NCBI GenBank assembly: GCA_016744795.1
Contig: JADGDR010000002.1
Span: 270,266 to 334,265, forward strand
DNA length: 64,000 nt
Direction of reading: 5' to 3'
Origin: Sulfurospirillum sp.
GTDB lineage: Bacteria; Campylobacterota; Campylobacteria; Campylobacterales; Sulfurospirillaceae
The translations under genes were made by a program, and so were the position numbers. A model generated the notes under the pieces. It was not told where the DNA came from, ran no database searches, and was given only the letters and a program-made list of their open reading frames with translations. How positions within the stretch are numbered: the first letter of the stretch is position 1; each line of letters starts with the position of its first letter. Shown here one piece after another: positions 18,905-27,361 of the stretch.

Positions 18905-19526
18905 TTTCATAGACTTTATCTACAATAGAGTCTATAAACTCTCTATGATGAGATACAATAATAATGCTTTTATCTATTTTTTTTAGTATTTCTACAAGTT
19001 TTATTTGTACTTTATAATCAAGTCCACTAGTAGGTTCATCTAGTAACATCAGTTTTGGTTCAGTTACTAAAACTCCTGCAAGAGCGACTAGTTTTTTTTC
19101 TCCACCTGAAAGATTATATACTACCTTGTCCTTTAGATGTTCTATTCCTAAGTCACTTAACATCATAGTTGCTTTTAACAGGGCTTCTTTTTGACTCATG
19201 CCAGCACTTAGTAGTGAAAAGGCTACATCATCCAAAACTACAGGTGCCAAGAATTGATTGTCTGAGTTTTGAAAAAGATATCCAATTAAATCTCTCATTG
19301 GTTTAAAGTCATCTTCGCTCTCAATTAAGTTATGAAAAAGTTCAAGAGAACCACTAGATTTTTGTTTTAATCCAGCAATTACATCTAAAAGAGTGGTTTT
19401 GCCACAACCATTTGGTCCTATAATAGCAATCTTTTCTTTGTGTGTTATATTTAAATCAATGTTTTCACATAATCTATTTCCGCCATTTTCATACGAAAGT
19501 TTTTTTAGTGTTACTGAACAGCTCAT
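18840..19526 (-). CDS. nikO: Nickel ECF-type importer, ATPase component
   Basis: 228-residue ABC ATPase of the CbiO/NikO group with Walker A GPNGCGKTT, signature LSGGEKK and Walker B LMLLDEPTSGLD. It energises the NikMLQ membrane complex. Starts inside the nikQ stop (ATGA overlap). The assignment to nickel rather than cobalt rests on the NikK and NikL genes of the same operon. Confidence 0.9.
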   Translation of the reverse strand: MSCSVTLKKLSYENGGNRLCENIDLNITHKEKIAIIGPNGCGKTTLLDVIAGLKQKSSGSLELFHNLIESEDDFKPMRDLIGYLFQNSDNQFLAPVVLDDVAFSLLSAGMSQKEALLKATMMLSDLGIEHLKDKVVYNLSGGEKKLVALAGVLVTEPKLMLLDEPTSGLDYKVQIKLVEILKKIDKSIIIVSHHREFIDSIVDKVYEITPEGLILIADYSTQVEPHSH

Positions 19527-20176
19527 AGGCTTATCTCTCCAAATTTAATGCTTAAAGATATAATTATAATTATAAATATTATTAAATCTAATTTTGTAAA
19601 TTTTTCAGATTTACTTTGGTAAATCTTACCTCTAAAGTTTCTTAGTATCATCGTATTTTTTAACTTTTCTGCTCTATCAAAACACTTTACTATTAACATA
19701 CCTATTATATTCGCATATATTTTGTAACTAAATAGATTGCTTTTTGCTTTAAAATTTCTGATTTTTAATACTTTTTTAGTGATTGAATATTCTTCTTTAA
19801 TGATGATAACAAATTTTGCAACAAAAAAGAATAAACTTGCAAGTTTATCTGGAACTCTTAGCGTTTGCATACCAGTTGCTATATCAAAAAGGCTCTTGTT
19901 ATAAAAGATGAGTAAAGTAAAAAGTAAAATAGCGTTTGAACGCATAAAAATAAGAAGAGCTAATTCATAATCATCATTAATATAAGCACTAGCACTAACC
20001 ATGACTATAAATATATTCAAAAGTATAAGTCTTTTAAGAGTCACTAATATAGCCTCTTTTTTGAGTACCATAAGCAAAAATGATGGTAAAAACATACTAA
20101 TGTATATGGTCTCAAAAAATGACAATCCAAAACTATAAAGTGCAGTCGCTACAAGTGCAAAAGAAGAAGATATCAC
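19523..20176 (-). CDS. nikQ: Nickel ECF-type importer, transmembrane component
   Basis: 217 residues with about five hydrophobic segments, CbiQ/NikQ family (energy-coupling T component). The cytoplasmic coupling region includes LRVPDKLASLF near 103 and the Arg-rich RAEKLKNTMILRNFRGK near 165. Overlaps nikL and nikO by four bases each. Confidence 0.88.
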   Translation of the reverse strand: MISSSFALVATALYSFGLSFFETIYISMFLPSFLLMVLKKEAILVTLKRLILLNIFIVMVSASAYINDDYELALLIFMRSNAILLFTLLIFYNKSLFDIATGMQTLRVPDKLASLFFFVAKFVIIIKEEYSITKKVLKIRNFKAKSNLFSYKIYANIIGMLIVKCFDRAEKLKNTMILRNFRGKIYQSKSEKFTKLDLIIFIIIIISLSIKFGEISL

Positions 20177-20562
20177 TTTTTAGCAACTCTTAGTATCAAA
20201 AAGATAAGAGCAATTATTCCAAGAGACATAAACATTTTTTTAGCAGTTATATTATTGTCTTCTGTAATTACTTCATTTTCACTATTATATGTGATTGTAT
20301 TTTTATGACCCATAGAAGCTGTAACTTCTATCTCAATATTTTTTGCTTTATGCTTAAACGTTATCTCTCCATTAGAATCAGTTTTTCCACTATCAATAAT
20401 TTTTTTATTCTTATATATATTGACTTTACAATTTTGACATGGAGAACTTTTTGTAAAATAACTTTTTACATATAAATTTGTTCCATTATCATCTGCAAGA
20501 ACATATAGCCTGTGAGCAAATAGCATTGAAGTCAACATAAGGATAAAAAGCAGTATTTTCAT
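20173..20562 (-). CDS. nikL: Nickel importer accessory component NikL
   Basis: 129 residues: signal-like N-terminal segment (1-17), a periplasmic beta domain with HRLYVLADDNG and a CQNC pair near residue 42, and one C-terminal TM helix (about 108-124). This matches NikL, which replaces NikN in NikKMLQO systems. The exposed CxxC and His could contact nickel, but that is inference. ATGA overlap with nikM. Confidence 0.82.
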   Translation of the reverse strand: MKILLFILMLTSMLFAHRLYVLADDNGTNLYVKSYFTKSSPCQNCKVNIYKNKKIIDSGKTDSNGEITFKHKAKNIEIEVTASMGHKNTITYNSENEVITEDNNITAKKMFMSLGIIALIFLILRVAKK

Positions 20563-21158
20563 TTAATACTCTTTAAAATCTGAGGATAAACTCTGTTTAA
20601 AAAGATAAGAGCAAACATGGTAATAACACCTTCAATAAACATCACAGGAATATGAGCCAAAAAAGCCACCTTAGAAGCATTTAAAAATGATTCTCCATTT
20701 AGTGCTAATGTGATTGACAAGAATAGAGCAGAGACAGCTACTGACATAAATCCTACTAAAAAATATTGAACTTTTTTAAGTGAAACACTATTTACATGTA
20801 AAGATAATATATACCATCCTATAAGTGCTGGAAGTGCTAAGTTTAGTGTGTTTATACCAAGTGTACTTATACCTCCATAACCAAATAATACCCCTTGAAG
20901 AAGAAGTGCAATAAATATTGATATAAAGGCTCTTACTCCCAAAATACCACCTATAATACCATTTAATATTAGATGAATGGACACTGGACCCACTGGTACA
21001 TGTATAAATGATGCTAAAAAGAATAGGGCAGAAAATACTGCGACTAAAGGAATGTCTTCATTTTTTAGTTTTTTAAGGGCATAAGCAGTAAAAGCAAAAG
21101 AGATTACTGCTCCACCTATTAGAATTTCCGGCTTAAGTACACCTTCGCTTATATGCAT
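20559..21158 (-). CDS. nikM: Nickel ECF-type importer, substrate-binding membrane component
   Basis: 199 residues, about six TM helices, CbiM/NikM family. The N-terminus is MHISEG, where in known structures the amino group and His2 coordinate Ni or Co; this fixes the start codon. Later, HVPVGPVSIHL near residue 52 supplies further conserved His. Located between nikK and nikL with one-base and overlap junctions. Confidence 0.92.
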   Translation of the reverse strand: MHISEGVLKPEILIGGAVISFAFTAYALKKLKNEDIPLVAVFSALFFLASFIHVPVGPVSIHLILNGIIGGILGVRAFISIFIALLLQGVLFGYGGISTLGINTLNLALPALIGWYILSLHVNSVSLKKVQYFLVGFMSVAVSALFLSITLALNGESFLNASKVAFLAHIPVMFIEGVITMFALIFLNRVYPQILKSIK

Positions 21159-21159
21159 A

Positions 21160-21897
21160 TTAGTACGTCTTTACCCAAATTAGAGCACCGAGTTCTACAG
21201 GATACTCTTTGCCATCATGTTTGATTTTGACATCATCTTCAATTAGAGCTGCAAATCCCCACCAACCTTTAAATGGCATAGCATAGTGAAAAACACCATT
21301 TTTATCTGCTTTGATTACTTGTGTTATATGCCCATCTGTTGGAGCAACTTTTTTTGTATCATTATAAAATTCAATTTCTATCTCAGCATAAGGAACTGAT
21401 TTTCCTTTATATAAAACTGTACCACTAAAAATATTACCTTTGTATAGACTGTAAGGACGTGTAAGAGGAATTATTTCTGCTTTTAGCCCAACTGGTACAT
21501 CCCAACCTTCTCCTGCATTGTGGACGTCTATTATGGTTTTTGTGAGGTGTCTTATAAACTTTCCTTCACTTGGTTCAAAATATGGAACGGGATCAACATA
21601 AAAGATGTAATCACCAATTTCTTTGAATTTTTGTTCATAAGTCCATGTTTGAAAATTTTTGATTTTTTCACTTTTTAGTTTATTAGTTAAATCAACTTTT
21701 TTACCATCTAGGAAGTACCCAAAGCTATTTGGTTTTTTCATCTCCATGTATGTTTGTTCGAAAGGGTGCATAAACCTTAACTCTATTTTTTGCATTTTTG
21801 TATTTGTAACTACGTCATTTTCAGGTTTTATTACTTGAAAATGTGCATTTAAGACAGTAGTAAGAAGTAGAACCAAAGATAGTATTAATTTCATCAT
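21160..21897 (-). CDS. nikK: Nickel importer periplasmic protein (DUF4198)
   Basis: 245 residues with a signal peptide (MMKLILSLVLLLTTVLNAH), His at the predicted mature N-terminus, and a DUF4198 fold ending in GALIWVKTY. NikK is the extracytoplasmic partner of NikMLQO. First gene of the five-gene operon. A weak inverted repeat upstream (21913-21937) could be a NikR operator. Confidence 0.88.
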   Translation of the reverse strand: MMKLILSLVLLLTTVLNAHFQVIKPENDVVTNTKMQKIELRFMHPFEQTYMEMKKPNSFGYFLDGKKVDLTNKLKSEKIKNFQTWTYEQKFKEIGDYIFYVDPVPYFEPSEGKFIRHLTKTIIDVHNAGEGWDVPVGLKAEIIPLTRPYSLYKGNIFSGTVLYKGKSVPYAEIEIEFYNDTKKVAPTDGHITQVIKADKNGVFHYAMPFKGWWGFAALIEDDVKIKHDGKEYPVELGALIWVKTY

Positions 21898-21946
21898 TTT
21901 ATCCTTATTTTGTAATATTAATCTTGATTCCGTATTATGTCACTAT

Positions 21947-22849
21947 TTAGCTTAAGGACGAGTTAATTGCCTCTTTAACCGCATTTAAGTAGCTAATTGT
22001 AGAGGGTTTTTTATTCTTATATGCTATATCAAAGGCTGTTCCATGGTCTACTGATGTTCTTATTATTCCAGCATTTAAGCTCACATTTATACTTTCATCA
22101 AAGTATAGTGCTTTAAGTGGTATGAGCCCTTGATCATGGTACATGCAGACGAAGTATTTAAACTCTTTTCTACTTTTCTTCGTAAATGCTGTATCAGGGA
22201 CAAGGGGACCTTTAAAGATTTTTTTGCCAAGCTTTTTATTCGCCTTTTCTATTGCCTTTTTTATCTTAAAATCTTCGTCACCAATGACACCACCATCACC
22301 AGCATGAGGGTTTAGTCCCAAAACTCCAATTTTCTTTACATGTAAAGAGTTATTTAGTGTCAATAAAAACTTTGTAAGTTTTTTTATTTTTATGGTTTGA
22401 CTGACATCTTTTAAAGGTATATGATGAGTATATAGTATGGTAAAAAGCTTGTCACAACCTAACATCATGATAGCTTTGTCACTTAATGCATCAGTATGTC
22501 CAATGAAAGGTACATTTGCTTTTTCCCATGATTCTTTGTTGATTGGAAGTGTAACTATGCCATTTACTTTTCCTTTTTTTGCAAGTTTTACAGCAGTACA
22601 AAAACTAACATAGGAGAGTTCACCTGCTTCTTTTGTACTAACTCCTGCTTGTATTTCAAATATATCTCCACACTCTTTACATGTAAAGTCCTTAGGTATA
22701 TCAAGACCAAGTAAAGCAGCACCCCAGTTTAACATGGTCTCATTGATGCAGTAAATAGGTTCACAAATTTTTTTTATATTTTCGTGAGAACGTAATGCTA
22801 TCTCTAATCCTATGCCATTTATATCTCCAATGCTAATTGCTAATTTCAT
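21947..22849 (-). CDS. pdxA: 4-hydroxythreonine-4-phosphate dehydrogenase
   Basis: 300 residues. Metal-binding His are visible in GHTDAL near 138, NPHAGDGG near 202 and YHDQGLIPLK near 253. PdxA oxidises 4-phosphohydroxy-threonine for PdxJ in the DXP-dependent vitamin B6 route. It overlaps the upstream pdxJ by 17 bases. Two extended TACATGTA palindromes occur within the gene. Confidence 0.95.
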   Translation of the reverse strand: MKLAISIGDINGIGLEIALRSHENIKKICEPIYCINETMLNWGAALLGLDIPKDFTCKECGDIFEIQAGVSTKEAGELSYVSFCTAVKLAKKGKVNGIVTLPINKESWEKANVPFIGHTDALSDKAIMMLGCDKLFTILYTHHIPLKDVSQTIKIKKLTKFLLTLNNSLHVKKIGVLGLNPHAGDGGVIGDEDFKIKKAIEKANKKLGKKIFKGPLVPDTAFTKKSRKEFKYFVCMYHDQGLIPLKALYFDESINVSLNAGIIRTSVDHGTAFDIAYKNKKPSTISYLNAVKEAINSSLS

Positions 22850-23615
22850 TTATCATCTCTTTAACAGCACTCTCAAAACCTGTAAAAATACTACGGGCAA
22901 TTATACTTTGACCTATATTTAGCTCTATTATTTCTGGAATCTCAGCAATGACTTTTACATTTTGGTAGTTTAATCCGTGTCCAGCTGCAACTTTTAGTCC
23001 AATATCGTTTGCTAAGGTAGCAGAGCTTTGGAGTTGTTTCGTAGCTTCTTGAAGCTTTACATGTAAAGCATTTCTTGGTAAGTCTAGTTCTTTTATAGAG
23101 TGGTTTGTGTTTTTTAAATTTGAATTAAGCATTGCGTATATATTTGCATATAATCCAGTATGTAATTCAATCCATTGAGCATCAAGACTTTTTGCCATTT
23201 TTATTTGGAACATATCTGGGTCTATAAAAACAGATAATTCTATATTTGCCTCTTTTAGTCTTGCACTAATATCTTTGATAACCTGAAAGTTTTTTATTAA
23301 ATCAAGTCCACCTTCAGTCGTAACTTCTTCTCTTTTTTCAGGAACAAGCGTAATACGGTGAGGATTCATATCTATAACAGTGTCAATTATGTCTGGATCA
23401 ATTGCACATTCCATATTTACAGGTAGTTGTGCATTTTCAATGATACGAAGGGCATCTATGTCTTGTATATGTCGTCTATCTTCTCTCAAATGTATGGTTA
23501 TTTGGTCAGCTCCAGCTCTTTTAACTAGACTTATTGCGTCAAGTGGATCTGGGTCATTTATTTTTCTTGCTTCTCTTAAAACAGCGATATGGTCTATATT
23601 TACACCTAGTAACAT
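22833..23615 (-). CDS. pdxJ: Pyridoxine 5'-phosphate synthase
   Basis: 260 residues. LGVNIDHIAVLREAR at the N-terminus, HLREDRRHI near 42 and AAGHGLNYQNV near 208 are PdxJ signatures. It condenses 1-deoxyxylulose-5-phosphate with the PdxA product to form PNP. First gene of a two-gene unit with pdxA, divergent from the chemoreceptor. Confidence 0.95.
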   Translation of the reverse strand: MLLGVNIDHIAVLREARKINDPDPLDAISLVKRAGADQITIHLREDRRHIQDIDALRIIENAQLPVNMECAIDPDIIDTVIDMNPHRITLVPEKREEVTTEGGLDLIKNFQVIKDISARLKEANIELSVFIDPDMFQIKMAKSLDAQWIELHTGLYANIYAMLNSNLKNTNHSIKELDLPRNALHVKLQEATKQLQSSATLANDIGLKVAAGHGLNYQNVKVIAEIPEIIELNIGQSIIARSIFTGFESAVKEMINEISN

Positions 23616-23702
23616 CTCAATCCTTTGCTTTTTTACTATTTTATCAAAAAAACAGTTAGTTGTATGTAAAATAGAATTAATATCATATTGAAAGGATAGT
23701 TT

Positions 23703-25331
23703 ATGAATTTTAAAATTAAGATTATTGGTTCTTATATAGTTATTGTTTTTGTTCTTATTATTTCAAACTTGGTTATCTATAATAACCTACAAAATGTAAG
23801 TGCAAATGTTAAGTCTTTAGACGAAGAGTTTTTTAAAAGTTCTAGTTATCTTATGAAACTAGAAACTGATATGTATCAGTCAAATATTGCGATTTTACAA
23901 GCAACAAACAGTACTCAACAAAAAAACTTAAAAAAACTGCTTGAAAAAGGAGTATATAAAAATCAGAAACAAGTAAAAGATAGATTTGCTAAGTTTGAAA
24001 AACTTATGTCAAAATATCTTCCTAATAATAAAGCAGAATTTAGTAATTTCCATGAAAAATTTAATATTTGGAAAAAAGATACGGAACAAATGGTAGATAT
24101 GGTGAAAAAAGCATCTCTTATGCAAGCTTCAAAATACTACTATAATGTTTATTATAAAAACTATGAAATACTAAGAGACTCTTTCGATGGTTTAGGCGGT
24201 TTAACAAATAAATTAATGGATGAGAAGTACCTTAATGCAGGCAAACTTTTGGAAAAATCAAAAAACAACTTTATATTCTCTGCTTTTATAAGTATCTTTT
24301 TAGCACTATTTTTCTCTATGATACTTGGACGTGCAGTTAAAAAATCAACAACTATACTAAATTCAAGATTTGAAAACCTTGCTAGTGCTGACGCTGATCT
24401 TTCTACTAGATTAAAAAAAGATGGTTTAGAAAAAGAGTTTGCTGATGTTACAGTAAGTGCAAATAAGTTTATAGAAAAGCTTCAAATTATAATCAATAAT
24501 TCTAAAACAGTTTCAAGTAAAAACTCTGTAATAGCCAGTGAATTATCATCTACAGCTTTACTCGTAGGAAAAAACTCTGAAAAACAAAGTTTTTATGTAA
24601 ATAGAACAGCAAATAAAGGTAGAGAACTAAGCGAGCAGTTAAAAGGCTCTGTAGTTGCAGCAAAAGAGTCACAAGACGAATTATCAAGAACAAATAAACA
24701 GATGATAGATATGACAGATAAAGTAAATCTTTTACAAAATGCAATGAGCGAAACAATGCAAAGTGAAATCTCTCTTCAATCTAAATTGGAACAAGCATCA
24801 CAAAATGCAAATGAAGTTAAAAATGTACTTGATGTCATACGTGATATTGCAGATCAGACAAATCTACTTGCATTAAATGCCGCTATTGAAGCAGCCAGAG
24901 CAGGTGAGCATGGGCGTGGTTTTGCAGTTGTCGCTGATGAAGTAAGGGCTTTAGCAGAACGTACCCAAAAGTCACTTGGAGAGATAGATGCTACAACAAA
25001 CTTAGTTGTGCAAAGTGTTATGGAAAGTACTGATGAAATTAATGCAAATACTAAGAAAGTAGAAGAGTTGACACATATATCTTCTGAATTACAAGACACC
25101 ATTAATGGCGTGGTAGAGGTTTTAAATAGTGCTGTAGAATCGGCAGGTCAATCTGTAGAAGAGTATATACAAACAGCAGATAAGATAAATCATATAGTAG
25201 ATGAGATAGAAAAATCAAACATATTAACAGAAGAAAATACAAAATCTATCCAAGGAGTTAATGCGGCAACTGATCAATTAGATAGTATGAGTGAAAAACT
25301 AAATAGTGAACTTATGAAGTTTAAATCTTGA
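23703..25331 (+). CDS. Methyl-accepting chemotaxis protein
   Basis: 542 residues. TM1 is at about 5-25 and TM2 at about 195-212, enclosing a helical periplasmic sensor of about 165 residues. The cytoplasmic part carries the signalling tip [17 protein letters not shown] near residue 405 flanked by [18 protein letters not shown]. No PAS domain. Ligand unknown. ATG preceded by AAAGGAT. Confidence 0.9.
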   Translation: MNFKIKIIGSYIVIVFVLIISNLVIYNNLQNVSANVKSLDEEFFKSSSYLMKLETDMYQSNIAILQATNSTQQKNLKKLLEKGVYKNQKQVKDRFAKFEKLMSKYLPNNKAEFSNFHEKFNIWKKDTEQMVDMVKKASLMQASKYYYNVYYKNYEILRDSFDGLGGLTNKLMDEKYLNAGKLLEKSKNNFIFSAFISIFLALFFSMILGRAVKKSTTILNSRFENLASADADLSTRLKKDGLEKEFADVTVSANKFIEKLQIIINNSKTVSSKNSVIASELSSTALLVGKNSEKQSFYVNRTANKGRELSEQLKGSVVAAKESQDELSRTNKQMIDMTDKVNLLQNAMSETMQSEISLQSKLEQASQNANEVKNVLDVIRDIADQTNLLALNAAIEAARAGEHGRGFAVVADEVRALAERTQKSLGEIDATTNLVVQSVMESTDEINANTKKVEELTHISSELQDTINGVVEVLNSAVESAGQSVEEYIQTADKINHIVDEIEKSNILTEENTKSIQGVNAATDQLDSMSEKLNSELMKFKS

Positions 25332-25342
25332 TAGGAGAAAAT

Positions 25343-25405
25343 ATGAAGTTGTTGGTTACACTTCTTGTTTTTATAACAGTTAGCATCTCAAAAGAATTAA
25401 TCTAA
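25343..25405 (+). pseudogene. 20-codon signal-peptide remnant
   Basis: A strong ribosome-binding site (TAGGAGAAAAT) leads into MKLLVTLLVFITVSISKELI and then a stop. The peptide reads like a signal sequence cut off at its end. The following 100 bases to the next gene show no continuation in another frame that I can recognise. Likely the 5' stump of a lost exported-protein gene; a functional small peptide is the alternative. Confidence 0.35.
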
Positions 25406-25506
25406 GCTAAATAAAAGTTTTAAATTAGGCGCCCAAATTTTTCAAAAAGCCATAAATTAAGTTTACTCTTTTTATTTGAATTTTTATTGTTAATTATTCT
25501 ATATCA

Positions 25507-26250
25507 CTATCCAAACTGTTGAAGTATTTTTCCTGTTATTTTATTTGACGCAATAGATTTTCTAAATTTTTCATACATTAAATCTTGAGTTGTTTTAAGT
25601 TTTTCAACGTCTTCATTTTCACCTTTATCCAATTCTGCCATAAGCGTATCAACTAAGTCATTTTTAGAACCATCTTCAAATGTTGAATCTGCTGTATTTA
25701 CTGGATTTTCTTCACCTGCATACATTTTCAAGCTATCGTATGTTTGATTGATATAATCTTTAAATTTTGAAAAAGTAGCAGACACTTTTTCATCTGCCAT
25801 ATAAATTTCTTCAAATATATCTAATATATTGTTTAAAGCTTCCATGTCACACTCTACTTGAAAAGAAACATTTTTAGCTGTGATCATACCCATACTTTGT
25901 GTTTCATCAGCACTATAAGAATAATTATCTTTTACTATTCCTAAAACAGCTTTAAGAAGATTTTCATCTGTTCCTTCATCAAGCATCTTTGTTGTTGTAG
26001 CATCAACAGCATCTGTAACTGTTTTAGAAGTTCCTTCAGGTAAAATATATACACCTATTCCTTCACCAGATTCTTTAGATGCTTTTAACTCTGGAATACT
26101 ATCTATAATTTCATTTAAATACTCATCTAAACCTTTATACTCTTCTATGGTTAATGAACCGTTTTGCTCACGCTCTTTTGCACACAAGTCTGCATATTTA
26201 TTATTTTGAATAAATAATGTATAACTTGTTCCAGTTTTATCTACATGCAT
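25507..26250 (-). CDS. Acidic hypothetical protein next to the C39 cluster
   Basis: 247 residues from ATG 26250 (MHVDKTGTSYTLF), which has GGAGAAAAT directly upstream; a longer frame to 26340 would run into the neighbouring gene and is rejected. No signal peptide or TM segment is evident, so it is probably cytoplasmic. The composition is rich in Asp, Glu and Lys with helical stretches such as ALNNILDIFEEIYMADEKV. I recognise no family. It is the most downstream gene of the barrel / C39 / double-glycine cluster, 74 bases from it. Confidence 0.65.
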   Translation of the reverse strand: MHVDKTGTSYTLFIQNNKYADLCAKEREQNGSLTIEEYKGLDEYLNEIIDSIPELKASKESGEGIGVYILPEGTSKTVTDAVDATTTKMLDEGTDENLLKAVLGIVKDNYSYSADETQSMGMITAKNVSFQVECDMEALNNILDIFEEIYMADEKVSATFSKFKDYINQTYDSLKMYAGEENPVNTADSTFEDGSKNDLVDTLMAELDKGENEDVEKLKTTQDLMYEKFRKSIASNKITGKILQQFG

Positions 26251-26324
26251 ATTTTCTCCTATGTGAGGGCTATAATAATATAGCCCTTTAGTGTTAACAT
26301 ACAATAAGCAAAATATATTCCTTA

Positions 26325-26723
26325 TTAATATACACCCCACTTAGCTTTTTTACCATATAAGTTTATTAACCGAGTATTTTCAGTTCCATACCCTTGGTAG
26401 CTATACCCATTAACAGTATAACTTATCCATAAAGAAGAACTTCCTGTTTTCATTTTTCGGTAATACATATTAGCTGGAAAATTTCCATTATATCCTTCAG
26501 TTAGATGACCTTTGGATTGTGTATACATTGAATTTGAAGTAATATAGTCACGTACATAATTACCACCAACAACCTCTTTCATTTGATTTGAACTAAGCTC
26601 AAATGAAGAACCTGATACTTTGCCAGCTGTTGCTAGATTTAAAAGATCTGATTTAGCAGTATCTACTGCACCTGCGAAACTCATTACTGCACATATTGAC
26701 ATTGTGAGTAAAATTTTTTTCAT
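26325..26723 (-). CDS. Sec-exported protein with internal double-glycine cleavage motif
   Basis: 132 residues. A Sec signal peptide (1-19, ending FAGA) is followed by a 35-residue segment ending FELSSNQMKEVVGG (41-54), a close match to the ELxxxxxxxVxGG leader that C39 peptidases cut after. Cleavage would release a 78-residue Tyr/Gly/Ser-rich product, starting NYVRDY and containing YSYQGYG, with no Cys. A very strong RBS (TTAGGAGGAAAAC) suggests high output. A C39 peptidase gene lies immediately upstream. Function unknown; candidate secreted fibre, toxin or signal. Confidence 0.75.
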   Translation of the reverse strand: MKKILLTMSICAVMSFAGAVDTAKSDLLNLATAGKVSGSSFELSSNQMKEVVGGNYVRDYITSNSMYTQSKGHLTEGYNGNFPANMYYRKMKTGSSSLWISYTVNGYSYQGYGTENTRLINLYGKKAKWGVY

Positions 26724-26769
26724 GTTTTCCTCCTAAGGAAAGATATTGAAAAATATACAAAAAATGCAT

Positions 26770-26814
26770 ATTTCCCTAGCTAAATCTTACAAGCTAAAAA
26801 TTAGCTAGAGAAAT
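26770..26814 (-). terminator. Hairpin between the C39 peptidase and double-glycine genes
   Basis: 14-bp stem with one mismatch (left arm ATTTCCCTAGCTAA at 26770-26783, right arm TTAGCTAGAGAAAT at 26801-26814) around a 17-base loop, directly after the peptidase stop. A T-run follows on the minus strand. It may terminate the upstream transcript, leaving the double-glycine gene to its own promoter. Confidence 0.5.
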
Positions 26815-26815
26815 A

Positions 26816-27361
26816 TCACTTTTTCAATAAAAAGTGATAGCTAGCGATAGGTTTTAATTTTTTCTTTTTTTTAGGAACAATAACTAATATATAACCACCT
26901 TTGTCGTACCAAATACTGTAAAATTCTGACTTACTCATAAGGCGTTTACCACTTGTTGGGTCGAGTGATAAAAAATAATCTCCTTTTATATTTTGTATTA
27001 CAATAAAATGTGGATAATTTTTATGACGAATCACACGTGCAATGACTGGAATAGTAATTTTTTCAAATATTTCTTTGGTTATTTTATAACCTTTGGCTTT
27101 ATATCCGTGAATATTTGCTACTTTTTGTATGTCGTCAAAATTAACCATATTGCTTGTGTTAAAGTCACTAAGTAAATCTTCCTCAATTACATTTTCATTA
27201 TACATATTCATTAATGTTGCTAGAGAAGCTGCACCGCATGACTCTTCATATTTTTGAGGAATAACATCTTTAAAACGTACCTCTTGAAAGGATTTAACAT
27301 TAAATATACTACTGGCAAATGTGATATTTACCAGTAAAAATAAAATTAAAATTTGTGCCAT
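26816..27361 (-). CDS. Periplasmic C39-family cysteine peptidase
   Basis: 181 residues from ATG 27361 (MAQILILFLLVNITFAS, a signal peptide); ATG 27370 is a three-residue-longer alternative. The papain-like C39 triad is visible, numbered from the longer start: Cys45 in EESCGAASLATL, His121 in YPHFIVIQ and Asp137 in SLDPTSG. Unlike bacteriocin exporters it is not fused to an ABC transporter and is itself exported, as is FapD of Pseudomonas amyloid operons. Its start overlaps the 3' end of the truncated barrel gene. Likely substrate: the neighbouring double-glycine protein. Confidence 0.85.
   Translation of the reverse strand: MAQILILFLLVNITFASSIFNVKSFQEVRFKDVIPQKYEESCGAASLATLMNMYNENVIEEDLLSDFNTSNMVNFDDIQKVANIHGYKAKGYKITKEIFEKITIPVIARVIRHKNYPHFIVIQNIKGDYFLSLDPTSGKRLMSKSEFYSIWYDKGGYILVIVPKKKKKLKPIASYHFLLKK

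Noticed and set aside
26251..26340. N-terminal extension of the acidic 247-residue protein
   Set aside because: It overlaps the end of the double-glycine gene; a clear GGAGAAAAT ribosome site fixes the start at 26250.
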